The translations under genes were made by a program, and so were the position numbers. Under the pieces are notes generated by a model. It searched no databases. It saw only the letters and a program-made list of their open reading frames with translations, and was not told where the DNA came from. A stretch of DNA of 25,781 bases from JAXMAR01 sp046350295 (GTDB lineage: Bacteria > Planctomycetota > Planctomycetia > Gemmatales > Gemmataceae): assembly GCA_046350295.1 (NCBI GenBank), contig JAXMAR010000068.1:1-25781 (forward strand). Reading direction: 5' to 3'. This document shows, one piece after another, positions 9,301 to 17,372 of this stretch (position 1 is its first letter; the number at the start of each line of letters is the position of its first letter).

Positions 9301-9878
9301 TCCAGGGCGACCGGCACGGCATCGTCGCCGAACGTGTAGCGCGAAAAGAAATGCCCGGCGAACTCGGGGTTCTTGCCGCGGACGGTCCATTTGACCTCGT
9401 AGCAGTCGCCGACTTCGAGGTTCGGAAAGGAGATGACGAGCTGTTTCTCGGCATCGTAGACCTGATAGTCGGTGCCGACGTCCCGCAGCTGCAGGTGCCG
9501 GTTCTGCACCGGGACGATGCGGCCATCTTTCTTCAGCACGCGGGCCTCGTTGAGCACCAGCTTCTGGTAGCTCGGATCGTAGGAGATGCTGCGGTATTCG
9601 CCGTACTGCTCGATGCCTTTGCGGCCGTTGAGACGGGTGATTTCGTGGGTCGTGGTTTCAATGGTCCCGTCCGGTTCGATGACGTGGCTCGTGCCCGAAT
9701 AAAGGGTGACGGCTGGAAACTCCTCGAGGAAGGGTTTCGGCAGAGCGGCGAGCGACTTGGGCTCGTACTTGAAGGGCTTGGGCTCACGCGCCGGGCCGCG
9801 GGCGATGACCTCTGCCGCCGGGGCAAGGGCCGGGGCGGCGTGGCAAAAGACCAGGGCGCAAAGCAGCGGACGGACCAT
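6378..9878 (-). CDS. Secreted DUF3857/transglutaminase-like protein with TPR repeats
   Basis: A 1166-residue exported protein. I chose the ATG at 9878 over the one at 9917 because GGAGG lies just upstream and a clear signal peptide follows (MVRPLLCALVFCHAAPALA). Residues about 45-220 match DUF3857, a domain usually paired with transglutaminases. The transglutaminase-like core (about 283-402) has the cysteine-protease-type triad C340 (FGDCKDQ), H382 (GTHAIL) and D397 (WIDTT). Residues from about 660 to the end are TPR-like helical repeats, with motifs such as AIKAFQLAHKLEPDNADT. The role is unknown; peptide cleavage or cross-linking in the periplasm with TPR-mediated partner binding is plausible. 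The frame is intact throughout. Confidence 0.9.
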   Translation of the reverse strand: MVRPLLCALVFCHAAPALAPAAEVIARGPAREPKPFKYEPKSLAALPKPFLEEFPAVTLYSGTSHVIEPDGTIETTTHEITRLNGRKGIEQYGEYRSISYDPSYQKLVLNEARVLKKDGRIVPVQNRHLQLRDVGTDYQVYDAEKQLVISFPNLEVGDCYEVKWTVRGKNPEFAGHFFSRYTFGDDAVPVALDEVHVVLPKGKAFHWGTSNGKVEPVIRALKDGGKHYHWHTRDRLPLPKEEDKPSREALSVRLACSTFPDWQAVADWKEKLRKDCWECAEDVRKTVREVTKGKTTAEEKAKALTYWVRQNIRYLSRGPAGTGYTPHKPGQVLGNLFGDCKDQAQLLAVMLREIGLDPHLVTLGVLDDGQVMEDVPCPWGTHAILMVPIDAKEHWIDTTVSMAPWDWLPRSDRDRLAYLTRRGAIELKRTPAYTLADNRVEQSTIVSVQGDGTSICRRSMFYHGGVALGRREAWIEATPGERRRYLNNELQDAYPKSRIESIDIPDSSLRAWEKPVQAQMTFVIPRHFLGETTREASVTDSQVYGRILGFNLDAERRLPLNLGSPFESLHLYVVNLPPAFRFDGLPREQEIESAWGSFRLQVKTDAKNPRRVELVMHTKLKEVTVGPEAFAKFQKFQEDLQKAYRVWLNIKPTTETDDIPLLETLLALAPGADSFAARTLARLYLDSDKADEARRVLDQATLYHPDDATLWDMRLKAARDLSDTEALNEKLVRYFPAETKHALALAHTRVRRSDFAGARAILAPLTRSDARDVRAQAYLEMARLCMKQGLTGPALLSFEAAWQTDQVAVASGDALFFAGTIHEKRDDIVEAIKAFQLAHKLEPDNADTLTKLIRLEVKAGKSAAALDHLRRLVLAADGNVTRLTQAAEIYYELGRFEDAFEMAERARETGYQGRVQRVLGLLYLQKGDHEKAIFHLERGDVDAAVLQGLIEAHAWRGELAEAYRNVDAVGRLSVVPAALKEWVEELRGLAKEYKRVLALRPDTATMPASPQMQRAVNFYLCADLALRKKQPRELVEALLDKAFAEKAPVAPAYGLRALVALEQGQLRKASADLEQAFRLGADARAFCVRGRLRLERGEKGAIDDLLQAAKLTEHQDAKVLHWLAAALQQAGKIDEALALQKRAAELRPGDPEISAQLSMLQAAKRP

Positions 9879-10347
9879 GAAGCCTCCTCGACTCCGAAGC
9901 GGGCGCTCGCCTTCCATTGTGAACGGGGCCGGGCCCGGCTACAAAGAGGAGACGAGTCGGGAAGGAGGGGCAAACTGGGCGGGATGGTCCGGGCAGGAAG
10001 GGCGGGAACTGGGCCGGAGAATCGTTCGCCATTGGTGCCACGTGATGAGCGGCCCGGCAGCCGGCAAGTGGGATGATAAGAAATCGGGGAGTTTTGCTTG
10101 GTTTCTGCGTGGCGCCCGTTTTGCGATGCGTAGCCCACCTGTCTGGTGGGGCAGGTGTGTGACCTGCGGGGGTGGGCGGCGGCCCACCCCTTTTTGCTGC
10201 GATCAATGTGCGGCATCGGGCCGCGGCGCCTTGGCCGGGCCAAGGGCGACCGAAGCCGATGGCCCCCGGGGCAACTGGCTGGCTCCGGGCTATCGGAGGG
10301 ATTGCCGCCTCCGCCACCTCCGCCGCCGCCGGGGTCCGTGGGGCCGC
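9879..10347. other. Intergenic region with hairpin cluster
   Basis: No supportable gene in 469 bases. It holds the leader of the DUF3857 gene (GGAGG site near 9885), three consecutive hairpins at 10134-10190, and a 17-base palindrome CCTTGGCC-G-GGCCAAGG at 10229-10245. Confidence 0.55.
10169..10195 (+). terminator. Terminator-like hairpin, plus orientation
   Basis: Perfect 9-bp stem GGGGTGGGC (10169-10177) and GCCCACCCC (10182-10190), 4-base loop, followed directly by TTTTT. The neighbouring genes on both sides run on the minus strand, so its orientation does not match a known transcript. Confidence 0.5.
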
Positions 10348-10519
10348 TCAGGTACCGCCGGTATTGTCGACCTGCTTGTCCTTTCCCGGATCGATGACGC
10401 CGGTGGGAGGGATTGTTATCGATGACGTAGCCGCCATAGCCGCTGGCCCGCGAGGCGAGATGCGGGGCCAACAGGGCGGCGAACACCAGTATCCCAAGAA
10501 GCGTGCGGGTCTTCAGCAT
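10348..10519 (-). pseudogene. Small secreted protein, apparent 1-base frameshift
   Basis: The start is strong: GGAGG lies 9 bases before the ATG at 10519, followed by the signal peptide MLKTRTLLGILVFAALLAP and a GYGGYVIDNNPS segment. Then codon quality drops. Removing one base from the run at about 10402-10411 gives a 56-residue product that continues TGVIDPGKDKQVDNTGGT to a TGA at 10348. Without the correction the frame runs on through a Gly-rich stretch and far into the next gene, which is unlikely. I do not recognise a family. It may be a real short secreted protein with a sequencing indel, a decayed gene, or a longer Gly-rich protein. Confidence 0.45.
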
Positions 10520-10902
10520 TCCTCTAGTCCTCCATGACCTACGGGCGTGGGCGGGCCGGATTCTAGCGACCGCTTCGGTTTTTAGAAAGGCCATTGTGAC
10601 CTTGGCTGCTCAACAACCTTTCCCATCTCCCCTCTCTTCGCGCGTCGCGTGCCCGACCCGCGTCAAACCAGGTAAGCCGCGGTCACCTTGAAGCCTTTGC
10701 CAACTGCTCGGTTGGCGCCCCCTTTCCTTTCGTGCCGATTGTGTGCCGTGTGCCGACTGTTCCGGTCGAATCCATAGAGGTGTAGTTCTACCGATTAAGC
10801 GCGAAGCGCGCGGTATGGCGATGCGCCGGCCTGAAACGGCCGGGCGGGATTTGACGCGCTTCGCGCTTCGCAGCGCCCATCGGTTCCGGCTCGAGGTGGA
10901 TC
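10520..10902. other. Intergenic region with nested palindromes
   Basis: A 383-base divergent gap between the small secreted-protein gene and the BBP7 gene. No gene is supported. Its right half holds a nested palindrome at 10796-10867. A GAGGTGG ribosome-binding site precedes 10903. Confidence 0.5.
10796..10867. repeat. Nested palindromic (REP-like) element
   Basis: Outer arms AAGCGCGAAGCGCG (10796-10809) and CGCGCTTCGCGCTT (10854-10867) are perfect 14-bp reverse complements. Inside lies a second hairpin, CCGGCC-TGAAAC-GGCCGG (10825-10842). This resembles dispersed REP/BIME-type intergenic elements. No second copy is seen in this window. Confidence 0.65.
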
Positions 10903-12556
10903 ATGCGGCGAACGATGGCACTGGTTTTCTGGTCTGTTGCGGTCCGGTTTGGCCAGGACGTCATCTGGCGCAGAGCGGACCGAAACCCTCAAGACGGCTC
11001 CGCGCCCGGCCGCTTCCCCACCGGGCCGGAAACGCCGGCCTTCCGCCGCGTCCGCGCCCAGACCGCCGACGAATTCGCCGGACGCCGGAAGTCGCGGGTC
11101 GTCGACATTCGGCAAGGATGCCAAGCCAGTCTCAGCGCTACGCGAGCAGCTTTCAAGAAGACGGCTACGACCAAGCCCAGGCCGACGCGTCCAAGGAGCG
11201 GGCCGCAGTTCTCCCGGCCGTCTTCCTCACCGGAAACCGACAGCCCGACAAGAAACCCGCGAAGAGGAAACCGCCGCGAAGGAACCGCCTGAGAAAGCCA
11301 AGAAGGATGCTGCGCGGAAGGAAGCTGCCAAGAAGGAGGGCTTGAACCCCTGGACCTTCCAGCCGTGGGACGCCGCCTTCGGCCAGATCCACCAACAGCC
11401 CATGGGGGACTGGCTGGTTCCCGCCCCCGAAATGTTCCGTCCACGCGAGCGTCTCGAGGTTCGAGCCGAGTACCTCCTCTGGTGGACACGCGGCAGCAAC
11501 TATCCGCCGCTGGTCACCACCGATTCCCCCAACGCGCCGCAGGTCACGCAAGGCGCGCTACCTCCGACCGGGACCGCCACCGTCCTCTTCGGCGGCCCGC
11601 AGGACCCGCGTCTCCAATCCGGCGCCCGCTTCGGCTTCACCTACTGGCTCGGCGACTGCGGCCTCTGGGGCCTGGACGCCAACTACTTCTTCCTCGGCAG
11701 CCGTTCCGATCGCTTCGCCGCGAGTTCCGATCAGTTCCCGGTGCTCGGCCGCCCCTTCATCAACGCCATCACCGGCCAGGAGAATCGCCAGCTCACCGCG
11801 ACGCCGGGAACCAACCCGGGCGATGTCTTCGCCCTGCGCGGCGCCGTCAGCGTCGACGCCCCGAGCCGACTCTCCGGCTGGGACATCGGCCTGCGCCGTT
11901 GTCTCTGCTCCGACTGCTGCTGGAAGGTCGATGTCACCTTCGGCTACCGCGAGCTCGACCTCTTCGACGGTGTCGACATCCATGAGGACATCGTGTCCCT
12001 GAAGGCGGTCCCCGGCGCCGGCGGGCTGCTCGATCCCGGCAACCGCATCCAGGTCCTCGACTCCTTCACGACCCACAATCATTTCCACGGCGCCCAGGCC
12101 GGCCTGCGCGGCGAGTACCGCTGGAACGACTTCATCTTCGAAGGCAAATTCAACCTCGCCCTCGGCTACACCGACCAGAGCGTCAACATCCTCGGCGGCC
12201 AGACCATCACCCGCCTCACCGGCCAGCAGCAGACCTTCGTCGGCGGCCTCCTCGCCCTCCCCAGCAACATCGGCTACTTCTCGCAACAACGCTTCGGCGT
12301 CGTCCCCGAGGTCGGCGTCAAGATCGGCTACCAGCTGACCGACAACCTCCGCGTCTACGCCGGCTACGACTTCCTGTTCTGGAACAGCGTCGTCCGCGCC
12401 TCCGACCAGATCGACCGCCGCCTCAACCCCTTCCTCGTCCCCGGCCTCATCATCCCGCCGCAACCGGTGCAGGGACCGATCCTGCCGCGCGTCCCCATGA
12501 GCACGACAACCTACTGGGCCCAGGGCGTCAGCTTCGGCCTGGAGTGGCGCTACTAA
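10903..12556 (+). CDS. BBP7-type outer-membrane beta-barrel protein, N-terminal frame uncertain
   Basis: From about 11260 to the stop the reading is clear: an Ala/Lys/Glu-rich linker (EETAAKEPPEKAKKDAARKE), then EYLLWWTRGSNYPP, FTYWLGDCGLWGLDANYFFLG, GWDIGLRRCLC, and a C-terminal strand ending LEWRY with the final aromatic typical of outer-membrane barrels. These are features of the planctomycete BBP7 family. The N-terminus is less certain. The ATG at 10903 follows GAGGTGG and begins a signal-peptide-like MRRTMALVFWSVAV, but it is in another frame. Codon use suggests a change of frame near 11115 and again near 11260. The barrel frame is open back to 10937, but that stretch is Arg-rich and lacks a signal peptide. 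It probably sits in the outer membrane; its cargo is unknown. Confidence 0.75.
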
Positions 12557-12587
12557 CCGGACGGCGCGGCCTCACGGCGGACCATGG

Positions 12588-13394
12588 TCACCTGGAGCGA
12601 TCCGACTCTTGGTAGCGCTCGGGCGCATAGCGCAGCGCCAGCAATCCGGTGGCCGCCTCGATGTCGATTTCTTGCACGAGCACGCCCTCCTGCCCGTAGG
12701 GCAAGCGCGCTTGACAATCGCCCGAGGGCGCGATCAGGCTGGTCGCCGATTCCTGGAAGCGCAGCGCATAGTTGACGCTGGCGAAGTAGATCGTGTTCTC
12801 GCGGCTGCGCATCATCATCGCCTTTTCGTAGTAGGGCGAGTCGGCGGCGCCCCATCGCGTCAGGCGGACGCCTTCGTGGTCGCTGCCCGAGTGCTGTGGG
12901 TGGAAGACGACTTTCGCGCCGCGGACCGCCGCCCAGCGCACCGTTTCAGGATAGCGCCAGCCTTCATGGCAGATCGAGATGCCGAACTTCAGGCCAGCCA
13001 CCTCGAACAGGCGGCGGCCGCTCGCGGGGACGTAGAAGCGGTCCTCGGAAGGGTCGATCTGGCATTTGCCCTGATAACCTTGGACCTGCCCTTGGGCGTC
13101 GATGACGCAGGCGGCGATCTGCCGCCCCGCGGACGTCAGGCGCTCCGTGCCATGGATGACGGCGATCGCGTGCGCCTTCGCCCACTGGGCGACCGTCTGG
13201 ATGACGCGGTCGTGCATCGTCTGGTCGAAGGGGAGGACTTCAAAGTCCTGGCCGCGCAGGCCGGGGAGGTAGGCTTCGGGAAAGCAGACAATCGCGGCGC
13301 CCTGGCCGGCAGCCTCGGCGACGAGGCGCTCGATCTTCGCAAGCCCATCGTCTAAGGAGGATGCCGGACGCGGGGAGGCGAGAGCGAGGATCAT
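12588..13394 (-). CDS. Carbon-nitrogen hydrolase (nitrilase superfamily)
   Basis: A 268-residue cytosolic amidase-type enzyme. The Glu-Lys-Cys triad is complete: E40 (CFPEAYLPG), K110 (YQGKCQID) and C142 (SICHEGWRYPE). The length and fold match the superfamily, which hydrolyses amide C-N bonds; the substrate cannot be assigned. A GAGAGGG site precedes the ATG. It converges with the BBP7 gene, only 31 bases apart. It lies 28 bases downstream of the PLP enzyme on the same strand, so the two are likely co-transcribed and may act on related amino-acid derivatives (inference). Confidence 0.9.
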   Translation of the reverse strand: MILALASPRPASSLDDGLAKIERLVAEAAGQGAAIVCFPEAYLPGLRGQDFEVLPFDQTMHDRVIQTVAQWAKAHAIAVIHGTERLTSAGRQIAACVIDAQGQVQGYQGKCQIDPSEDRFYVPASGRRLFEVAGLKFGISICHEGWRYPETVRWAAVRGAKVVFHPQHSGSDHEGVRLTRWGAADSPYYEKAMMMRSRENTIYFASVNYALRFQESATSLIAPSGDCQARLPYGQEGVLVQEIDIEAATGLLALRYAPERYQESDRSR

Positions 13395-13422
13395 GAAGCC
13401 CTCTCTGAATCATGTGCGGCGC

Positions 13423-14574
13423 CTATGTCAGACCCTTCCCCATCTCGGCTTCGATCCGGTCATAGTCCTCGGCGCCGACCGAAAGGCGGATGAGGCCGTC
13501 GCTGATGCCCTGGCGTTTTCTCTCGGCGGGGCTGACGTAGCGATGGGAGGTGGTGGCGGGGTGGCTCAGCGTGGTCGTGGTGTGGCCCAGCGAGGGGCTG
13601 AAAGGGATGCCGGGCGCCCGTTTCAGGAACCGATTGACGGCGCTCCGGCCCCCGTCCAACTCGAAGCAAAGCATGTTGCCGAACGCGCCGCCAAGGAGGG
13701 ACCGGGCCAGCTCGTGGTCGGGATGGTCCGTGCGGCCGGGGTAGATGACCTGGCGGACGCCGCGCTGGTCGACGAGCCAGTCGGCGAGGCGGGCGGCGTT
13801 GACGGAGGCGGCGCGGATGCGGAGGTCGAGGGTGGCGAGGCCGCGCTCGGCAAGCCAGCAATCGAAGGGCGCCGAGGCGAAGCCCCAGATGCTGGAGCAG
13901 GCCTGGATCTGCGTGAGCAGATCGGAGTCATTGCCGGCGAGGAAGCCAAGAGTGACATCGCTATGCCCGGCGATCATCTTGGTGAGGCTTTCCATGACGA
14001 CGTCGGCGCCGAGGTCGAGCGGGCGGGCGAGGCAGGGGGTGGCGAAGGTGTTGTCGACGATGAGACGGCAGCCGGCGGCGCGGGTGAGCTGGGCGAGAGC
14101 GGCGATGTCGACGAGGCGGAGGAGCGGGTTGGACATGGTCTCGACGAAGAGGAGGCGCGGCTTCTTGTCGAGGGCCGCTTCGACCTGTTCGAGATCCGAG
14201 GCGTCAACGTAGTCCGTGACGACGCCGAACCGGCTCAGTTCCTGGGAGAAGAGCTGGCCGGTGCGGCCGTAAAGGCGATTGCCGGCGAGGACGCGGTCGT
14301 CCTTCTGGAGGCCGGCAAGGAGGACGACGCTGATGGCGGCCATGCCGCTGGAGGTGACGACGCCCCACTGGCCGTGGTGGAGTTCGGCCAGCTTGGTAGC
14401 GAGTAAGCGGGCATTGGGATGGGCGTCGCGCGCGTAGATGAAGCCCGGCTCCTGGCCGTCGAGGACGGTGTCGAGCGCGTCGAGGTCGGGGAAGACGTAG
14501 ACGGCGGAGGGGTAGAGAGGGTGGACCAGCGGTTGCGTGGCGCCGAGAAGAGGGTTGCGCGATCGGTCGGACAC
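13423..14574 (-). CDS. Cys/Met metabolism PLP-dependent enzyme (transsulfuration family)
   Basis: A 383-residue enzyme of the cystathionine gamma-synthase/gamma-lyase family. PLP-binding K199 lies in ESLTKMIAGHSD. Other family marks are Y47 and R49 (IYARDAHPN), SSGMAA (75-80), and D174 in VDNTFATP. The start is GTG at 14574, supported by AAGGAGG 6 bases upstream. It could make or cleave cystathionine, or act on methionine or O-acyl-homoserine; the residues seen do not decide which. It precedes the nitrilase-family gene in what looks like a two-gene operon. Confidence 0.9.
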   Translation of the reverse strand: MSDRSRNPLLGATQPLVHPLYPSAVYVFPDLDALDTVLDGQEPGFIYARDAHPNARLLATKLAELHHGQWGVVTSSGMAAISVVLLAGLQKDDRVLAGNRLYGRTGQLFSQELSRFGVVTDYVDASDLEQVEAALDKKPRLLFVETMSNPLLRLVDIAALAQLTRAAGCRLIVDNTFATPCLARPLDLGADVVMESLTKMIAGHSDVTLGFLAGNDSDLLTQIQACSSIWGFASAPFDCWLAERGLATLDLRIRAASVNAARLADWLVDQRGVRQVIYPGRTDHPDHELARSLLGGAFGNMLCFELDGGRSAVNRFLKRAPGIPFSPSLGHTTTTLSHPATTSHRYVSPAERKRQGISDGLIRLSVGAEDYDRIEAEMGKGLT

Positions 14575-14712
14575 GTGGAGCCTCCTTGGCCGCCGCGGTT
14601 CTCCCGCAGCGGTAGAGGGAGCGTCGTTTTTTGCGGCTTGTTCGAAGGTAGTTTAGAGACCGGCGCTTATGCAGTAACGGGGCGCCGACTTTTCGAAACC
14701 GGCGGCCAGGTC

Positions 14713-15939
14713 TTACCGGATTAGGCGAGCGGCGCCCCAGTTGGCGACGCCTTCGACGATGGAGCGGCTGCCGGGTTCCACGCGAAGCGTTAGTGTCTTT
14801 GCTCTGGAGACGTCGATACGAAACTCCCAGGGGCCGCTTGCGAATGTCAGCTCCTTGGCCGGAAGGGGAGCGGGTTTGCCGTCCACCAGGATGAATGGCC
14901 GGACGGCGCCGCGCTTGCCGTCGAGCGGGTCGAGGCCCAGGGAGGCCTCGAACCAGCGAAACTTCCCGTCGAGAGCGTAGGTCGCCTGTCCGCCGGGGGG
15001 GATGCTGACGCCTTTCGCATAAATGCCGTCGCTGAGGCGAAGGGCGCGGCCCAGAAAAGTGAAATCGCGGCCCAGGGGCGCCGGCCAGGGAAGGCCGGGG
15101 GTTGGGAAAGTCTTCGCTGATGTCGGAGAGGTAGACCGCCTTGCCCATGCCGGCGCGGATGCAGACCAGATCGGCGAAGGGGAACTCGAAGGAGGCGCCC
15201 CAGCTGGTCTTGCCGCTCCAGACCGAGCGGTCGCGGACGTAGTCGAGGTTCTGGAAGGCGATGCGGGCTCCCTGCCGCGTAGTCGAGCGAAAGACGACCC
15301 CCTTGGTGCGCGGCGGGACGAGCCGGGTCGAGCGGGGCATGATCAAGGCGAGGCGCGAAACGGGGATGGTCACCGTCCGTCCGCCCGTTTCAATCTTGCA
15401 CTCCTTGCCGATGATGCTCAGGACGTGTCCCTGTACCTCATCGCCGTCGTTGAGGAACACGCGGTCGAAGCTGCGCGGCGTCAGCAGCATGCGGCCGAGG
15501 CGACGTTCCAGCAGTTCCTGGCCGGCGGGATAGTCGAGGCAGAGCGCGGCGACATAAGGGAGCGGCACGCGTAAATCGTCCGACTCGACACGCAACGGGA
15601 GGGCAGGACGGGCGTGGAGGCGGTTCTCTTTCCATTCGACCGCGCTTATCCGGATCGAGCGGCAACCGCTCCGCGCTGGTGAGGATCACAAAGGGGGGGC
15701 GTGGGTGTTCGGGCAGAGGCACGTCCTCGCGCCGTAGCTCGATCACGGTGGCGGGGAAGATCTTGTCGGCCGGACCGGACAGGTGAATCAGGCCGGCGGA
15801 CGCGGAATTGATCGAGGCGCATGCCGCGCACGAGGCTGTCCGGGGTGCTCGCGCGGAACGAAGGAGACTGGGCCTCGGCAGTGGAGCAGACAAGCAGCAG
15901 AGCCAGCGTCGCGACGCGGCGGCAAGTGACGTCTTTCAT
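14713..15939 (-). pseudogene. NPCBM-domain secreted protein, three apparent frameshifts
   Basis: Coding similarity passes through three frames. Segment A (from 15939) is a signal peptide, MKDVTCRRVATLALLLVCSTAEA. Segment B (about 15820-15660) reads GLIHLSGPADKIFPATVIEL. Segment C (about 15660-15103) reads LRVESDDLRVPLPYVAALCLD and RVFLNDGDEVQGHVLSI. Segment D (about 15102-14713) reads DGIYAKGVSIPPGGQATYAL, WFEASLGLDPLDGKRG and VEGVANWGAARLIR before TAA, which matches the NPCBM carbohydrate-binding module. Each junction needs one extra base skipped. The three add to three, so the whole span is 409 codons, a natural length. It would be exported and bind glycans. It is either a pseudogene or an intact gene with indel errors. 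Confidence 0.65.
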
Positions 15940-16220
15940 GCGGAAGGCGAGTCAAGGGAATGAGTCACCTGTCAATATACAGAAGGGAGCCGTGAGAAGC
16001 CAATGCTTGGCGACGGAAGACGTGGCCGGGGTCGCGGAGGAACCCGGTTGAGAACGAGGACTTGAGAGGCGCCGGACGAGCGGCGCCGATTTCAAAACGG
16101 ATTCGTCTCACGCTTTTTGGAGGCGCGATGACCATAAGGCCTTGAGGGGGCATGAGTTAATTCGTCCCATCTCACGACCCCCTCACACCAGCCTCGTTTT
16201 GAAACCGTCCAGGGCCGCCA

Positions 16221-16949
16221 TCAGCCCGCGACGGCCATGCGGCGGGCCTTGCGCGTCGAAGCGCGGGGGGCGGGCAAATCGTGGGCGTCGATCAAGGCGC
16301 GGAAGACCTGGATATCGAGCCCGGAGGCGGAAGCGGTGGCGGGTTGCCACTGGATGCCGAGGGCGAACCAGTCGCGCGGCGCGTTCCATTCGATGGATTC
16401 GATGACTCCATCGAGGGCGACGCCGCCGATGCGGAAGCCGGGGGCGACACGCTGCACCGCTTCGCGGTGCTCGCTGTTGACGACGATCTCGCCTTCGCCA
16501 TAGACATGCGCGAGGAGCGTTTGCGATTGCACGTTGATGGCGTGACGCAGGCCCGGCTCGGGCGGATGGCGGTGTTGCAACGCCTCGGGCAACTCCTTCG
16601 GCAGATTGGCGTAATTCAGGCCACCGCAGGCTGCGTTGAGGGCGAGCATGCCTTGATCGACGCCGAGGACGGGGAATTTGTTTTCGCGACACCACAGGCA
16701 GAGGGACTCCAGATCGCCGCGTTGCGTCTGCCCGGTGAAGCCGCAGACGACGACACCGCGCATGTCCTCGAGCAGTTCCGACCAGGAGGCGTCCCCCTCC
16801 GCGGGGTCGAGAAAGACGGGCTCGGCGCCGGAAGCCTCGATGGTGGCTTGATAGCCAACGTTCCACAGGCCGATGCCCTTGCCTTCGAGGGAGACCTCGG
16901 AACCGTAGATGGCGAGGCGGATAGCGGGCTTGGAAACGACGTTGAACAT
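16221..16949 (-). CDS. Class I glutamine-amidotransferase-like protein, catalytic triad lost
   Basis: A 242-residue protein aligned by motif to the gamma-glutamyl-GABA hydrolase (PuuD/peptidase C26) family. VLGVDQGMLALNAACGG (94-110) corresponds to the canonical GICRGMQ nucleophile elbow. IVVNSEHREAV (155-165) matches the VNSxHHQAV strand. LGIQWQPAT (197-205) matches the GVQWHPE triad site. The Cys nucleophile is replaced by D98, the His by Q202 and the Glu by A204, so gamma-glutamyl hydrolysis as in PuuD is unlikely. The fold seems intact. AAAGGAG lies 7 bases upstream of the ATG. It stands alone. A binding or regulatory role is inference. Confidence 0.85.
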   Translation of the reverse strand: MFNVVSKPAIRLAIYGSEVSLEGKGIGLWNVGYQATIEASGAEPVFLDPAEGDASWSELLEDMRGVVVCGFTGQTQRGDLESLCLWCRENKFPVLGVDQGMLALNAACGGLNYANLPKELPEALQHRHPPEPGLRHAINVQSQTLLAHVYGEGEIVVNSEHREAVQRVAPGFRIGGVALDGVIESIEWNAPRDWFALGIQWQPATASASGLDIQVFRALIDAHDLPAPRASTRKARRMAVAG

Positions 16950-17140
16950 GGAGGAACTCCTTTCCTCTGAGAAGGGAAGCCAAATCCATTGGCTTGGAGA
17001 GATTCTCAGCGGAGAGGGATTCTAAGCAGCTGCACGGCTGATTTCAAATGAGAAAATGAAAAAAAATGGTCGAGTCGGCAAGGGCGAGTCGCCTTTACCT
17101 TTCCGCGGCGACAGGCGATGATACACAGAGGAGGCGAACC

Positions 17141-17372
17141 ATGGTCGTTCTTGGCGTAATTCACGGCAAGCGAATCGAGTTGGAAAGCGACGCAGGATTC
17201 CCGGAAGGGCAACGGGTCCGCGTTCTCGTTCGCCCTGGACATCCCTGCGGATGCGCGACGCGAAGCGATCCTACGCAGTGCCGGGGCTTGGTCGGAGGAC
17301 GGAAGGGAGTTGGACGCATACTTGGAATGGAACCGGACGCAGCGGAAGGAATCCAGGCGATCAATCGAATGA
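17141..17372 (+). pseudogene. vapB: VapB-type antitoxin, apparent 1-base frameshift
   Basis: GAGGAGG lies 6 bases before the ATG. The first part reads MVVLGVIHGKRIELESDAG and FPEGQRVRVLV, as in small planctomycete/cyanobacterial antitoxins. The second part, one base out of frame, reads DIPADARREAILRSAGAW, SEDGRELDAYLEWN and RTQRKESRRSIE to a TGA. Removing one C from the CCC run near 17233 joins them into a 76-residue antitoxin. Its stop overlaps the toxin start as ATGA, the usual toxin-antitoxin arrangement. As written, the antitoxin frame instead fuses into the toxin frame. Confidence 0.7.

Noticed and set aside
6288..10076. A 1262-codon plus-strand open frame
   Set aside because: It lies antisense to the DUF3857/transglutaminase gene, which has a signal peptide, ribosome site and recognisable domains. 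The antisense product is Arg/Leu/Val-rich with no domain, as expected of a mirror frame in high-GC DNA.
9533..10594. A 353-codon minus-strand protein
   Set aside because: Only its first 40 or so codons from 10519 look real. The remainder overlaps the DUF3857 gene on the same strand in another frame and is low-complexity.
16068..16087. GGCGCCG-GACGAG-CGGCGCC hairpin as a terminator for the amidotransferase-like gene
   Set aside because: No T-tract follows on the minus strand, and it is over 130 bases past the stop.
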